Positions 1-9,543 of a stretch of 64,000 bases of DNA are shown here, piece after piece (the first letter of the stretch is position 1; each line of letters starts with the position of its first letter). This DNA comes from Paramoeba atlantica (lineage: Eukaryota; Discosea): contig CDRNVI010000053.1 in the NCBI GenBank assembly GCA_977017575.1, forward strand, positions 248,001-312,000. Reading direction: 5' to 3'. The notes beneath the pieces were generated by a model. That model ran no database searches and was not told where the DNA came from. It was given only the letters and a program-made list of their open reading frames with translations. The position numbers and the translations under genes are program-made.

Positions 1-1
1 A

Positions 2-325
2 TTGTTTCTGAGGGGCAATAACCTATCAGAATCACTCTGCCTCGTTGGGATTCAGGATAATTTTGATATACTGGCATTGGATGACAATAACTTTGAAGGG
101 TGTGTAGATCTAACGTCCCTTCCTAGGGCCCTTCGCGAGTTATACCTTCAGAAAAATAAATTGTCGGGTTCTGTAAGGTTTAATAACCTTCCTGAATACA
201 TTGAAACGATCGATTTGTCACACAATGAGATCAAGGAATACGAGCCCAAGGTTGTGCCACGGTGCACTGTTACTTCTTCCGAAGACGTACTAGTATTGAA
301 GGGATCTGTTGAAATGATAACATAG
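2..325 (+). CDS. LRR protein, 3' end only (cut by window edge)
   Basis: This is the C-terminal 107 residues of a leucine-rich-repeat protein whose start lies before the window. It shows repeats of the type LP..L..L.L..N.L.G and ends in a TAG stop. It matches the last 324 bases of the complete LRR gene at 959-1876 (1553-1876) at equal length with only scattered substitutions, so the two are recent tandem copies. The reading frame is open from the first bases, and no start codon should be assigned inside the window. Function is unknown; such repeats normally bind other proteins. Confidence 0.75.
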   Translation: MFLRGNNLSESLCLVGIQDNFDILALDDNNFEGCVDLTSLPRALRELYLQKNKLSGSVRFNNLPEYIETIDLSHNEIKEYEPKVVPRCTVTSSEDVLVLKGSVEMIT

Positions 326-341
326 CCTTTGAGTCAGGATC

Positions 342-720
342 AAAACGTAAATATACTGTCCCCCCCCTACTTATCTGTCACTACGTTTCGCGAAAGGGTG
401 ATAGATAACTAAGGGGGGGGGTAGGGGTGTGACAGATAACTAGGCGTATCAGTGTGCGACAGATAACTAGGGAGGGTGTCTGTCACAAAAAAAAGTCAGA
501 ACATGGAATTACAGGAACGGTTTATAATAGCACCACGCTCGACCATTCGCTTGAAACAGAAAAAAAAATGTATGTTTCATTTTATGATTTTTTTCGGAAA
601 AAAGCATTTTACTTATTTTTAAAAAATGACAGATAACTAAGGGGGGTAGTCGAAGAAAAAAATTCGAAGTGCCAAAAAGTGACAGATAACTAGGAGGGGC
701 ACAGTACTACAAAATTTCAA
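342..720. repeat. Spacer with repeated TGACAGATAACTAGG motif and G-run hairpin
   Basis: The spacer between two LRR copies holds five direct copies of a motif close to GTGACAGATAACTAGGGG, near 395, 429, 452, 628 and 679, plus one reverse-complement copy at about 361-385. The inverted copy and the first direct copy (361-421) can fold into a hairpin with C8/G8 ends. No convincing gene lies in 326-958; short open frames here are T-rich and lack features. The family is unknown to me; it could be a decayed foldback or MITE-like element. Confidence 0.6.
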
Positions 721-958
721 GTAAGTAGTACGTCCTTTTAAATATCCCGTACTTAGTACGGGAACCATTTGTGTATAGGCGCCAATACTTATTTTGAACT
801 GTGTTCCGGGTTATTGCACTTCGCGTTGAAAACTACTTCCCCGTTAAACGACATCCCTGTTTTTCAAAGTTCACTGTTCCACAAATTTCTTTTCTGTGTA
901 CTTTATCGAAAGTATAGATTTATTTTTTCGTTTCTTTCATTCATATATCCCCGACCTT

Positions 959-1876
959 ATGAACCCTGTGATCTCTATCACGTTGCGTCACATCCATTGT
1001 GCGGATTCAAGTTGTACCAAAAAAGGCCGCATTCGAGGCTCGTCGTTTCCTGCCGAAGTGGACCTTGCACGGCTTGTCGCAAAGATTACGAATCCACACC
1101 CTTCATGGAAGACTACTGTCCCACTGGAGAAATGGCATGGTGTCCGATTAAGTAAGGACGGAGAACTTGAACACATCTTCTGGGGAGGGTTTAGTGGAAG
1201 AAGCAAATACGGTCATAAGGAAGGTCTGCGGGGCGAGTTAATTTGGAGGTTTCTCCCGACTGAACTACAAACATTTGCTATTAACTGTGGAATGGATTTA
1301 AAAGGGATGGTGCCATTGAACGAGTTACCTGCTTCCATGACACACCTTAGCCTACGATATTGCCAGTATAGTGGACCCCTTGATTTTTCTCAAGCGCCGT
1401 CCGAAATGCGCACTATTCATCTTGACCACAATGAATTTTCGGGCCCATTGGAATTATCACAACTACCCCCTAATATGTATTCGCTGCGGCTGGAGTACAA
1501 CCGCTTTTCCGGTGAAATAACGCTTAAAAATCTTCCGAAGGATATGAACGAATTGTTTCTGACCGGGAACAAACTATCAGGATCACTCTGCCTCATTGGC
1601 ATTCAGGATAAGCTGCGTATATTGGCATTGGATGACAATAACTTCGAAGGGTGTGTAGATCTAACGTCCCTTCCTAGGGCCCTTCGCGAGTTATACCTTC
1701 AGAAAAATAAATTGTCGGGTTCTGTAAGGTTTGATAACATTCCTCAATACATTCATACGATCGATTTGTCAAACAATGAAATCAAGGAATACGAGCCCAA
1801 GGTTGTTCCACATTGCACTGTTTCCTCTTCTGAAGATGTACTTGTGTTGAAGAGAGCTGTTGAAATGATAATATAG
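959..1876 (+). CDS. LRR protein with LRRNT-like N-terminal cap
   Basis: A 305-residue protein. Residues ~15-75 form a cap related to the plant-type LRRNT_2 motif: a helical segment, then a Ser-Trp-Lys, a Trp-His-Gly-Val and a linker. Irregular 21-23-residue repeats follow, with LP..L..L.L..N.F.G spacing up to the C terminus. Unlike its paralogues it lacks the Cys pair of the cap. I chose the first ATG; the frame is open 63 bases further upstream, but only from a GTG. No clear signal peptide, membrane segment or GPI signal is visible, so a cytosolic protein-binding role is inferred. It is a near-duplicate of the truncated gene at the window start. Confidence 0.75.
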   Translation: MNPVISITLRHIHCADSSCTKKGRIRGSSFPAEVDLARLVAKITNPHPSWKTTVPLEKWHGVRLSKDGELEHIFWGGFSGRSKYGHKEGLRGELIWRFLPTELQTFAINCGMDLKGMVPLNELPASMTHLSLRYCQYSGPLDFSQAPSEMRTIHLDHNEFSGPLELSQLPPNMYSLRLEYNRFSGEITLKNLPKDMNELFLTGNKLSGSLCLIGIQDKLRILALDDNNFEGCVDLTSLPRALRELYLQKNKLSGSVRFDNIPQYIHTIDLSNNEIKEYEPKVVPHCTVSSSEDVLVLKRAVEMII

Positions 1877-1923
1877 CCTTTGAATCACGAAGCGTTTGAA
1901 GCAGGATCGAGGTCTAGTAGATA

Positions 1924-2119
1924 CAACCCAGGCTAAAGTGTACGAGGGAGATACTAAAGGTACCTTTGGAAAACCACCTCAAAACTGGAACGATATCTCC
2001 CGTTAAAGACCCTTTTGTCACATCAGAATGCTCTACAAACCGGGAGATACCGTTCCAGTTTTGAGGTGGTTTTCCAAAGGTACCTTTAGTATCTCCCTTG
2101 TCCACTTTAGCCAGGGTTG
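1924..2119. repeat. Foldback repeat, 79-bp arms with 38-bp spacer
   Basis: Left arm 1924-2002 and right arm 2041-2119 are reverse complements with only a few mismatches. Each arm contains GGTACCTTT and a GGGAGATA-type edge. Together they would form a very long hairpin immediately 3' of the LRR gene. No coding capacity is seen; small open frames across it are artefacts of the symmetry. It resembles a short foldback or MITE-like element. I could not define a target-site duplication with confidence. Confidence 0.8.
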
Positions 2120-2186
2120 CATAGCCATTGGAACATGCTCCCTAGGACCCCTTACAGCTTCCCACGCGAGGAAGTCGTCGTCGCCG

Positions 2187-2227
2187 AGGCAAAAAGGCAG
2201 AAGACTCCGCCTTCTGCCTTTTTGCCT
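2187..2227. repeat. Perfect 17-bp hairpin, 7-nt loop
   Basis: Arm AGGCAAAAAGGCAGAAG at 2187-2203 pairs perfectly with 2211-2227 across the loop ACTCCGC. It sits in the spacer between an LRR gene and bystin, 60 bases after the larger foldback repeat. The role is unknown; an RNA stem-loop or a remnant of a mobile element are both possible. Confidence 0.75.
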
Positions 2228-2600
2228 TGCGCCTCCTCCTTCCTCTAAGGCCTTGCGTGTCACACACTTCCACGTAACGTTTGGCCTCCGTAGGTGTATT
2301 ACCGGCGCAGGGTGGAGAAATATTGAATGAAACCAAAGCGTATACTGGTATATCAGGCCCCAAACTCTCAATAAAAGGTCAATAAAGGAGTTGATTTCGG
2401 AAAAATATACTTTTTCACCTTCACCCATAAATTTTTAGTTTTTTTTGCAAAATCTCAAAAATTGCTATGATCACCCTGGTGGGGAGTGGGGAGGGGGCAG
2501 GGGGTACCCATCGGAATTGTTGAAAAACTAATTATCTTGTCACTGAATTCGATTCATACATTTTTGTAAACATTTTTTTCGCAAGCTCACCTGAAACGAT

Positions 2601-2662
2601 ATCGGGCACGAAATCGGGCCACAAATCGGGCATGAAATCGGGCCACAAATCGGGCACGAAAT
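2601..2662. repeat. Short tandem repeat, 24-bp unit, about 2.6 copies
   Basis: The unit is close to ATCGGGCACGAAATCGGGCC plus ACAA. It is itself a doubled 12-13-base motif built around AAATCGGGC. It lies about 150 bases upstream of the bystin start. On the minus strand it reads as a repetitive Arg-Phe-Arg-Ala string, which I regard as non-coding. Confidence 0.7.
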
Positions 2663-2812
2663 CTGCTCTCATACGGTAGAGAGGGAGCAGTATCTCCCTC
2701 AACAAAGTGTTTAATGTACTTTGAAATACAGTAATTGATGCACTTTAAGAGGACCGACTCATTGAGCTTTCCCCGCTTTATCATATTTACATTTCGTATT
2801 ACAATACTTTAA

Positions 2813-4198
2813 ATGGCCAAAATACGTCGAACCGGATTGAAAGAGATAACGTCCACCTCTCTGGAGGATGACATTCACCGCGATCACTACGCGCATCCGA
2901 AACGCAAGCTGAAGCCAACTGCCCTTGAAACCCGACTTCGGGGCCCGAAACCTGACCTCACCTCTTCCACCTGTGGGCTCGATGGCCACGACAACGCCGA
3001 AGACAGGGAGGAGGACCGCCCGGGTATGAGTGCTAAAATGACCGCAGCATGGCTGCAAATGGCAAAGGAAGAGCGGAGCGTCGTGGAAGATCAGGAACAG
3101 AACGCCGACCAAGGCAATCTAGACGATGACAGCGACGAGGTCGCACAACTTGAGATGGACGACCCAACCTCCGTTGCGAGCGCATTCCCCGAGTTCACCC
3201 AAGACCTCTCCGGTTTCGAACTTGACCCCAAAGAGGAGGCCGCGCTGCAAACCTTCAAACCCACCGACCTCAGTCAATCCCGTACCTTAGCCGATATTAT
3301 CATGGCTCAAATTGAACAACAAAAACTGCAACACGAACAACATCAACAAGAACTCCCAAAACCCCATATTCCCCCCTCTTCCCCCCCTTCCCCCTCCACC
3401 CCCTCCCCCTCCCTCTACCCCACCCTCGGCCGCCTCCTCTCCACCTACACCTCCGGCCCCCTCCCCAAAGCCTTCAAACTCCTCCCCCAGCTCCCCCACT
3501 GGGAGCCCCTCCTCCACGCCACCCACCCCCCCGACTGGTCCCCCCACGCGCTCTACGCCGCCACCCGTCTCTTCGCCTCGAATCTTAACTCTTCAAGCGC
3601 ACAGCGCTTTTTTAATCTCTTCCTACTCCCCGCTATTATCTCAGCACTGGCCTCCCCGAAATCCGAAGCCAAACTCGCGTTACACCCACTAAGGCTACAG
3701 GCGATTCAAAAAGCGATGTTCAAACCCCAGGCCTTTATCGCGGGGTTCCTGATTCCCTTTTGTGCGACCCCCGAGGTGAGTGCGGCGCAGGCCGGGATCG
3801 TTGCGGTCGCGCTTCAACGGAGTTCCATCCCCTCGATTCCGGTAGCGCTCGGGCTGGTGAAGTTGTCCCAGATGAAGTATAGCCCCGTGACCGCTGTGAT
3901 GATGAAGACATTGCTGGGGAAACGGAATAAACTGCCCCTCCAGGCGGTGGATACCCTTGTGGGGTTCTTTTGTGGGTTTGGCAAAAAAGAAGGGGATAAG
4001 GGGGGGAGGGGGGGTCCGGGGGTTCTTCCGGTGAGCTGGCACCAGACGCTGCGGTTGTTTGTGCAGGTGTATGGGGGGGAGCTGGTGGCGGAGCAGGTGC
4101 CGCTGTTGCGGGAGGTCGCCCAGCGGCATTTTCATGCGGAGGTGACGCCGGAGATTGTGGCGATGTTAAAGGGGCTGGAGCAGGGTGGGGGGAGGTAG
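2813..4198 (+). CDS. BYSL: Bystin, 40S ribosome assembly factor
   Basis: A 461-residue bystin/Enp1 homologue, a nucleolar factor needed for pre-40S maturation and rRNA processing. The N-terminal half is charged and acidic (residues ~85-150). The conserved bystin domain then runs from about residue 150 to the end, including the segments with DLS.S.TLADIIM, FF...LLP and Q...KA..KP.AF..GF.IP. Length matches the family (about 430-480). Start is the first ATG after a short AT-rich leader. A Pro/Ser-rich insertion at residues ~180-205 is low complexity. Codon choice changes strongly along the gene: C-ending in the first half and G-ending in the last third, with G-runs continuing past the stop. LTV1, another 40S factor, lies elsewhere in the window. 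Confidence 0.9.
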   Translation: MAKIRRTGLKEITSTSLEDDIHRDHYAHPKRKLKPTALETRLRGPKPDLTSSTCGLDGHDNAEDREEDRPGMSAKMTAAWLQMAKEERSVVEDQEQNADQGNLDDDSDEVAQLEMDDPTSVASAFPEFTQDLSGFELDPKEEAALQTFKPTDLSQSRTLADIIMAQIEQQKLQHEQHQQELPKPHIPPSSPPSPSTPSPSLYPTLGRLLSTYTSGPLPKAFKLLPQLPHWEPLLHATHPPDWSPHALYAATRLFASNLNSSSAQRFFNLFLLPAIISALASPKSEAKLALHPLRLQAIQKAMFKPQAFIAGFLIPFCATPEVSAAQAGIVAVALQRSSIPSIPVALGLVKLSQMKYSPVTAVMMKTLLGKRNKLPLQAVDTLVGFFCGFGKKEGDKGGRGGPGVLPVSWHQTLRLFVQVYGGELVAEQVPLLREVAQRHFHAEVTPEIVAMLKGLEQGGGR

Positions 4199-4461
4199 GG
4201 GAGGGCGAGGGGTGGGTGAGGAGGTAGTTTTTAAAATTTGGAGGAGAAAAGTATTTTTTTGGATTGTGTTAAGGGAAAGCGGTAAGGAGAATTTATGTGG
4301 AGGAAATTAAGATGTAATGTGCAACAAGTGAAATTTCCTCATGCCGGAAAAATATCAAAGTACTTCACTGCGGGAAATCAGTGCGAGATTCGTTTGCTCA
4401 ACACAACGTTTTCAAAAATGTACATCTCTTTTTTCATAGTTTTATTGTCCTCTTTAGCGAA

Positions 4462-5076
4462 ATGATAAATTCGTTACTACGCATCCTCTCCGCAGACACT
4501 CCTTCGAAACCTGCGACGCGTGCAAAGATTCGAGGTGCAGTTCTGCCCGTGGAATATGATCTGGAGCGGTTTATTAGTAATGTGACTAATCCAAGCTCAA
4601 CATGGACAGTAGCAAACCATGCGTTCAAGTGGGACGGTGTGCGAAAAAATCGTGACGAGGTAGTGGGGGAAATTGTGTGGCAGGGGCGTAGTCTCTCAGG
4701 AACATTGTGCTGGGAGTACATGCCAAGCACACTTACATTTTTTGACATTCAAGATAATCGTATGGCAGGCGAAGTGACGTTTAGCGTATTGCCCCATACG
4801 CTAAAAACATTAACACTTTCTCGCAATTGCTTTACGGGACATCTGGATATGGCATCTGTTCCGCGCACCCTGTCAGCATTGTTTTTAGTCTCAAATAGAT
4901 TTCATGGCGAAGTGAGGACGAGACAAATCTACCCAGAACTTGCTTATTTCTACATATCCGACAATCCTGATCTTACAGGGAGTATTGTTCAAGCGCAACT
5001 CGCCAATCCCGATGTAAAACTCGGCTCTATGGTTTCATCTGGGTACATAGGCAACACTCAAGTGGAAGTGCATTGA
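4462..5076 (+). CDS. LRR protein with LRRNT-like cap
   Basis: A 204-residue member of the local LRR family. The cap (residues ~15-70) contains LPVEYDLERFI, STW and KWDGVR, aligning with the EYKLLKFIENVS...CEWDGVTC cap of the paralogues but without its Cys pair. Five or so irregular LRRs follow with N..G.V.F and L.L..N.F.G patterns. I chose the first ATG; upstream in-frame sequence begins only at a GTG. The N-terminal 12 residues are mildly hydrophobic but too short for a convincing signal peptide. Probably a protein-binding module; partner unknown. Confidence 0.7.
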   Translation: MINSLLRILSADTPSKPATRAKIRGAVLPVEYDLERFISNVTNPSSTWTVANHAFKWDGVRKNRDEVVGEIVWQGRSLSGTLCWEYMPSTLTFFDIQDNRMAGEVTFSVLPHTLKTLTLSRNCFTGHLDMASVPRTLSALFLVSNRFHGEVRTRQIYPELAYFYISDNPDLTGSIVQAQLANPDVKLGSMVSSGYIGNTQVEVH

Positions 5077-5583
5077 AGATTGATGCTTCAGTAGGTGTCA
5101 TTGCTGTTATGAAGCTCAGGAGTAGAAAAGAAGACGAGGGATAAATCTTTAATTTCCACTGCACGAGAGATCTATAGAATCTGTAAATAGAAAAGATGCT
5201 TGTTGTCTAATAATTACAAACATAAAAAATGTTGGTTGTCTAAATGTTTATATCAAATGATAAGGAAAGCACATGCATCTGCTTCTTATATCCTATAACG
5301 CACTTCGTTATAGAGAAAAACCCACTGACTAGTGAAGATTAAACTATTTTTGAATAGACAACCGTATCAGAGCTGAGCATACGATTGGCTTGGTAAATTT
5401 TGTCAGTTTTTTATTGATTTTCATCCGAAATAGTGTTGTGATACAGAAAGAAGTATGTTACACAACTCATTGCCTTGTTTCATGTAGGCTTGAATTATTC
5501 AAGCTCAAATTCTAATATATCTGCAGTCGAGAGGGACCAAAGACGAACGAAGGGGCAAAAGAGTTGCTCATAGAGCTGTTCTG
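5077..5583. other. Spacer, only a short hairpin seen
   Basis: An AT-rich 507-base spacer. The one structure I see is CTATAACG at 5293-5300 pairing with 5306-5313 over a 5-base loop. I see no gene, RNA gene or mobile element here. Confidence 0.5.
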
Positions 5584-6309
5584 ATGTGCTACAACCATAA
5601 AAATAATGAAGACTCTAAACCGCCTTCACCCGAAAACAGCGTCGTGAATTTACCATCTCCTTCCTTACAACCTAACATGCGAGTCCCGCTGCTGGTCTGT
5701 TTTGACTTTGATCGAACCATCACGACACAACACACGCACGGCGTGCAGCCGCTTCAAAATCTAACAGAGACCCATGTTCGGCGAAACTTTCGTGATTTCT
5801 CATTTTTCTCTCATTTGTGTCATTCCTTACACAACGCGGGACATCGGCTCGCCATTGCGACGTTTGCAGACTCTCGTTTTGCGCGGCATCTGCCCGTGGA
5901 GAGGAGTCCTATCGCTGGGGCTGCCCTTGTGTTACGTTACATGGACGTAGCTTTCGGTTCTCCACGTCCTTTTCTACAAGAAAGTGACATGGCATGTTGG
6001 TATGAGTCCAATCAGGTCCGGGGAAAAAATGCGCATCTCCGAGAGCTGCGGTACAAGTTTACGAAATCCTGCAGTGCGCATGATAAGAGACGGGGCCGAT
6101 TCCCGCGCGAGAGAGTCGTGCTCTTTGATGATGACGAGAACAATATAAGAAGAGCGGAAGAGAAAGGCTACAAAGCGTTTCACTGTCCCGACGGGCTCAC
6201 CGGTCGATGGTTTCATGCACACCCAAGACTGTCTTCCACCCTATGTGTTAACCCACCAATAGCAGCATCTGATATAAGTGGCTTTTCTAAGCAACACAAG
6301 ATACCATAA
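5584..6309 (+). CDS. HAD-superfamily phosphatase-like protein
   Basis: A 241-residue protein with haloacid-dehalogenase signatures. Motif I is DFDRT (Asp41 and Asp43), a Thr-containing motif II lies near residue 97 in AIATFADS, a basic residue follows, and motif IV reads VVLFDDDENN near residue 180. In this superfamily the first Asp forms a phospho-aspartyl intermediate and the DD pair binds Mg2+. The remainder is short and has no visible cap domain, so a phosphatase acting on a protein or larger substrate is possible. The first 35 residues are polar and poorly conserved-looking. No signal peptide or membrane segment. Substrate unknown. Confidence 0.7.
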   Translation: MCYNHKNNEDSKPPSPENSVVNLPSPSLQPNMRVPLLVCFDFDRTITTQHTHGVQPLQNLTETHVRRNFRDFSFFSHLCHSLHNAGHRLAIATFADSRFARHLPVERSPIAGAALVLRYMDVAFGSPRPFLQESDMACWYESNQVRGKNAHLRELRYKFTKSCSAHDKRRGRFPRERVVLFDDDENNIRRAEEKGYKAFHCPDGLTGRWFHAHPRLSSTLCVNPPIAASDISGFSKQHKIP

Positions 6310-6576
6310 AGAGCAGAAATGCTTAGCTTTCTTGCTTGGTTACTTGATGAAATTAAAATCCATCTACAATATCAATACATATTGAATACTCAACTTTGTA
6401 TACATTGTAAATGAAGTACATATGGAACGTAGCAGACTACTACGTTTTTCTATTTGCCCGACGCAACTGTATCTAACTTTATCTAGGCATTATAAAGAAA
6501 CCGCAATAGCAGAAAAACCTGAGATTCTAGAAATGACTTCGTTCAATATCATATTCGAACGCTACTGTATTATGAT

Positions 6577-9543
6577 ATGATACGCATTGTGTCCTGTCTT
6601 TTACGGCGCGAACCGTCAGATCGACTTGATCCGGAAACGACTACAAATGATACGGAACCCGCTACGCCGACGATCCCAACCACTTCAACGGCAGATTCTA
6701 ACGGCAACAACCGCACAAGGATCGAAAGAGAACATGTCGATTCCACAGACCCCCTGTCCGGCGCCAAATCCTTAGATTCTCCAGCATCCATCGAGACCCC
6801 TCCTGACCCCGAATCCAATATTCCTTCCGAGTGTGACGAAGTTGAGACCGAAAATTCATCCAATGCCCATGAAAATTTACCTCATGCTTCTTCCCTTCGT
6901 AAAGACGCCATCCCCGATCATGCATCCCTCGACTTCTCTTCCCATGCCATGACATCCGATCGCATCGCATCCAAAACGGAAACCACAACAGAGAGTGCGA
7001 CGACAAAGATGGAAAATCATGATTGCGATATCCATGATGGTGATACGGAGAACAACCATCCCGATCTTATACATCGCGATGTGGATGCCAACCATGCTCT
7101 GGATACAAATCGAGATACAGATACAAATCGAGATACGGATACCCATCATGATCTTGATACAAATCGTGATACGGACACAAATCACAATCTTGATACAAAT
7201 CAAGATAGCGTTACCCATCATGATCTTGATACCCATCGTGCTAGCGATACCAATCCCGACCTTGATACCCATGGAGATACGGATACCCATCACAATCTTG
7301 ATACCAACCATGATCGCGGTACCCATCGAGATAGCCATAAATCGGACCGTTCCCCCTCTCCGCCCTCCGAGCCCCCACCTCGTATGGCCACAGACGATGA
7401 GATTCTCGCAGAAGTGCTGGCCGCGGAGCAAACGTTCCCGATCTCCCCCCTTGTCTACACGTGTGACATTTGCCCTAAAGTCATCTTTAGCTCCGAGGCC
7501 TCCCTGGAGCACCACGTCGCGACCCGACATAAGAGTATGATGGAGGGGATTCATGATGTGTTGGGGCGTCGGAAGGAACTGATGCAGGGGGAGGGAACCC
7601 CGAACAAGGCGAATACAGAGGAAACAGAGAAAACGAGCGCGTATGAACAAAAGGTACGAAATCTCGGAAAGCGTGCGTTCGAGATTGCCGCACGACGCGA
7701 TGCGGGGTATGAAATGTTACGTCGAGCCGCGCTGGCACGACAGCAGCTGCAGTGTGTGGTGTCGCAATGGAATGCAAACGCGGAGGTGTTTATCTTTGGT
7801 TCGAGTCTCGTGATGGGGTCCTGGGACGGGAACTCGGACCTGGATTTTGCGGTGGTCGATCCAAAGGCGTTTATGGAACGGAAATGGCCCCCGGATGAGC
7901 GTCATGCGGTACGGGAGCTTACGACGCTACTCGAGGCTGCTGGGCTGCGGACGTCCTCACTGGAGTGCGTGGACAGTGCCCGGGTGCCGATTGTGAAGCA
8001 TAAAACGCTTCAGGGGGATTTGTGGAAACCTGGAGAAGAGGGGAAGGATGAGTCTGGTCGTGAGCGTCGTAGTGTGACGGTGTCGTGCGTGGTAGTGCCG
8101 AAGGAGTTTGATGCAGAAAAATTAGAGACACACGTGCGTGACGTCGTGAGGGAGGCTGGGGTGTTGGAAACAGCTTCGTGGGATAACCGTCGTGGGTTAC
8201 GCGTGGTGTGTGCCACGACGACGGATGCACTAGTTGCGACGTTGAATTTGAATCGAAATCTGAAGTCGGAAAAGGTGGTTAAGCTCCGCGCTCGGCCCTC
8301 GAACAGCATGCGAGCGCCAGAAATTCACGGAGTGGACTTTGACCTGTGCTTGCGGCAGTTTGGTATTCGAAACTCGGAGTATCTTCGGCAGCTGCACAGT
8401 TCTTTTCCAAACAGCCCGTATCTTCGATGTGGGGCCGTCATTGTCAAGGAATGGTCAAAACTGTGGGGTGTGAATAACTCATTCATGGGGTTTCTGACAT
8501 CTTATGCGGTAAACATCATGTGGATCTACTTTTTAATGCAACGAAATGTAATTCCCTATGTAGATCCCGCGTCTACCTCGGAAGACCCGAGTAAGGCGGC
8601 AAGGGAACCCACCCATGTTTCCATACTTCCTGGCGACTTTGAGGAGCCCAGTTCTCAACTCCAAATGGGAGAGCTGCTGACCCAGTTTTTTCATTTCTAT
8701 GCCACTGAATTTGACTGGGAAAATCATGTTATCACGCTAAACCGGCCCGGAATCACAACCAAAAGTGCGCTGAAGTGGGAACCCGTCAACGAAGTCAAGC
8801 TCAGCCGGCAGAGCAAAAACGTACGCTATGTGCTGTGCATCGAGGACCCCTATGAGCCCAACCTCAACCTTGGGCGACATTTGGGCATCTGCAAGGCACG
8901 CAAAATTAAAGCCGAGTTTGTACGCGCTGCATTGTCTCTCCGAGATGAACCGCCGGAGAGCTGTGCGCTTTTTCTTGTCAAAGGCGCCCCGACGCCTCAC
9001 GTCGCGCTTCGTGATCCCCCAAACGAAGCCGTGGAGAAACTCCGCGAAGTTACTGAAGCCCATTTCAAGTCCCAGGAGGCCAATGACACTGCACAGCCCG
9101 TCACCATTGACTCCCTCCGTGACGCATTTCTCCAGGAGGCTCCGGAGGCTTTTAAAACAACCACTCAGTTCTGGAAATGGCGTATTCTAATACGTCGCCT
9201 CGGGCTGCGTCAAGTCATCGATCGTATCGAGCGTCGCACACGCTTTGCCTTCACCCCCTCCCATGGACGTGGGGAAGCCATGGTGCGCATTCCGACGACA
9301 CGAAATCGACAGGAGAACCCCTCGAGTCCAGCTACAGGCTCAGGGGTGCAGGGATCCGATAACAGTAAGAGTCCTCCTGTAATAGTAAAGGTGAGTGCAC
9401 CTGCAGGGAGGATATCCACTTTGCCATGGAACCCCACATTGGGTGTGTACTCCCGCATCGGGATGCGGAGCTTCCGAGGAAGGGAGACACTTTGGAATAG
9501 TGCGGTCCGTGTCTTTTCGAAGTGCGTTCGACCTTTAGTCTGA
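6577..9543 (+). CDS. RET1: RET1-like terminal uridylyltransferase
   Basis: A 988-residue nucleotidyltransferase, close to the length of trypanosome RET1. In order: a basic N-terminal stretch compatible with a mitochondrial presequence; an Asp/His/Thr-rich repeat region (~170-250); a C2H2 finger CDIC...H....H (~294-315); the catalytic FGSS and DLDF block (~407-425). A domain with RRM-like strands (~480-560) is inserted before the third carboxylate in VDFD (~587). The nucleotide-recognition region follows, ending in VLCIEDPYEPNLNLG (~750). The C2H2 finger plus inserted middle domain is the hallmark of the kinetoplast editing TUTase, which adds U tails to guide RNAs and mRNAs. Start is an ATG close to the end of an AT-rich leader. 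An alternative is a related TUTase with the same architecture. Confidence 0.8.
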   Translation: MIRIVSCLLRREPSDRLDPETTTNDTEPATPTIPTTSTADSNGNNRTRIEREHVDSTDPLSGAKSLDSPASIETPPDPESNIPSECDEVETENSSNAHENLPHASSLRKDAIPDHASLDFSSHAMTSDRIASKTETTTESATTKMENHDCDIHDGDTENNHPDLIHRDVDANHALDTNRDTDTNRDTDTHHDLDTNRDTDTNHNLDTNQDSVTHHDLDTHRASDTNPDLDTHGDTDTHHNLDTNHDRGTHRDSHKSDRSPSPPSEPPPRMATDDEILAEVLAAEQTFPISPLVYTCDICPKVIFSSEASLEHHVATRHKSMMEGIHDVLGRRKELMQGEGTPNKANTEETEKTSAYEQKVRNLGKRAFEIAARRDAGYEMLRRAALARQQLQCVVSQWNANAEVFIFGSSLVMGSWDGNSDLDFAVVDPKAFMERKWPPDERHAVRELTTLLEAAGLRTSSLECVDSARVPIVKHKTLQGDLWKPGEEGKDESGRERRSVTVSCVVVPKEFDAEKLETHVRDVVREAGVLETASWDNRRGLRVVCATTTDALVATLNLNRNLKSEKVVKLRARPSNSMRAPEIHGVDFDLCLRQFGIRNSEYLRQLHSSFPNSPYLRCGAVIVKEWSKLWGVNNSFMGFLTSYAVNIMWIYFLMQRNVIPYVDPASTSEDPSKAAREPTHVSILPGDFEEPSSQLQMGELLTQFFHFYATEFDWENHVITLNRPGITTKSALKWEPVNEVKLSRQSKNVRYVLCIEDPYEPNLNLGRHLGICKARKIKAEFVRAALSLRDEPPESCALFLVKGAPTPHVALRDPPNEAVEKLREVTEAHFKSQEANDTAQPVTIDSLRDAFLQEAPEAFKTTTQFWKWRILIRRLGLRQVIDRIERRTRFAFTPSHGRGEAMVRIPTTRNRQENPSSPATGSGVQGSDNSKSPPVIVKVSAPAGRISTLPWNPTLGVYSRIGMRSFRGRETLWNSAVRVFSKCVRPLV
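7092..7335. repeat. In-frame degenerate 18-bp repeats (Asp-Thr-His/Asn)
   Basis: Inside the RET1-like gene, about 13 imperfect hexapeptide units of the type DTNRDT, DTHHDL or DTNHNL follow one another, encoded by GATAC(A/C)(A/C)AT(C)-type units. They lie before the zinc finger and look like a disordered acidic/His-rich linker that expanded by slippage. Reverse frames across it give long open but meaningless Ile-rich strings. Confidence 0.8.

Noticed and set aside
1914-2428. Several frames across the foldback repeat and hairpin before bystin
   Set aside because: They appear in mirrored pairs on both strands, as expected of an inverted repeat.
3287-3692. Overlapping Gly-rich and Pro-rich frames within bystin
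   Set aside because: They are consequences of the C-rich low-complexity segment; the bystin frame explains the DNA.
6995-7650. Long open frames on both strands across the Asp/His repeats of the RET1-like gene
   Set aside because: They arise from the repetitive DNA; products are Ile/Met/Arg strings without domain features.
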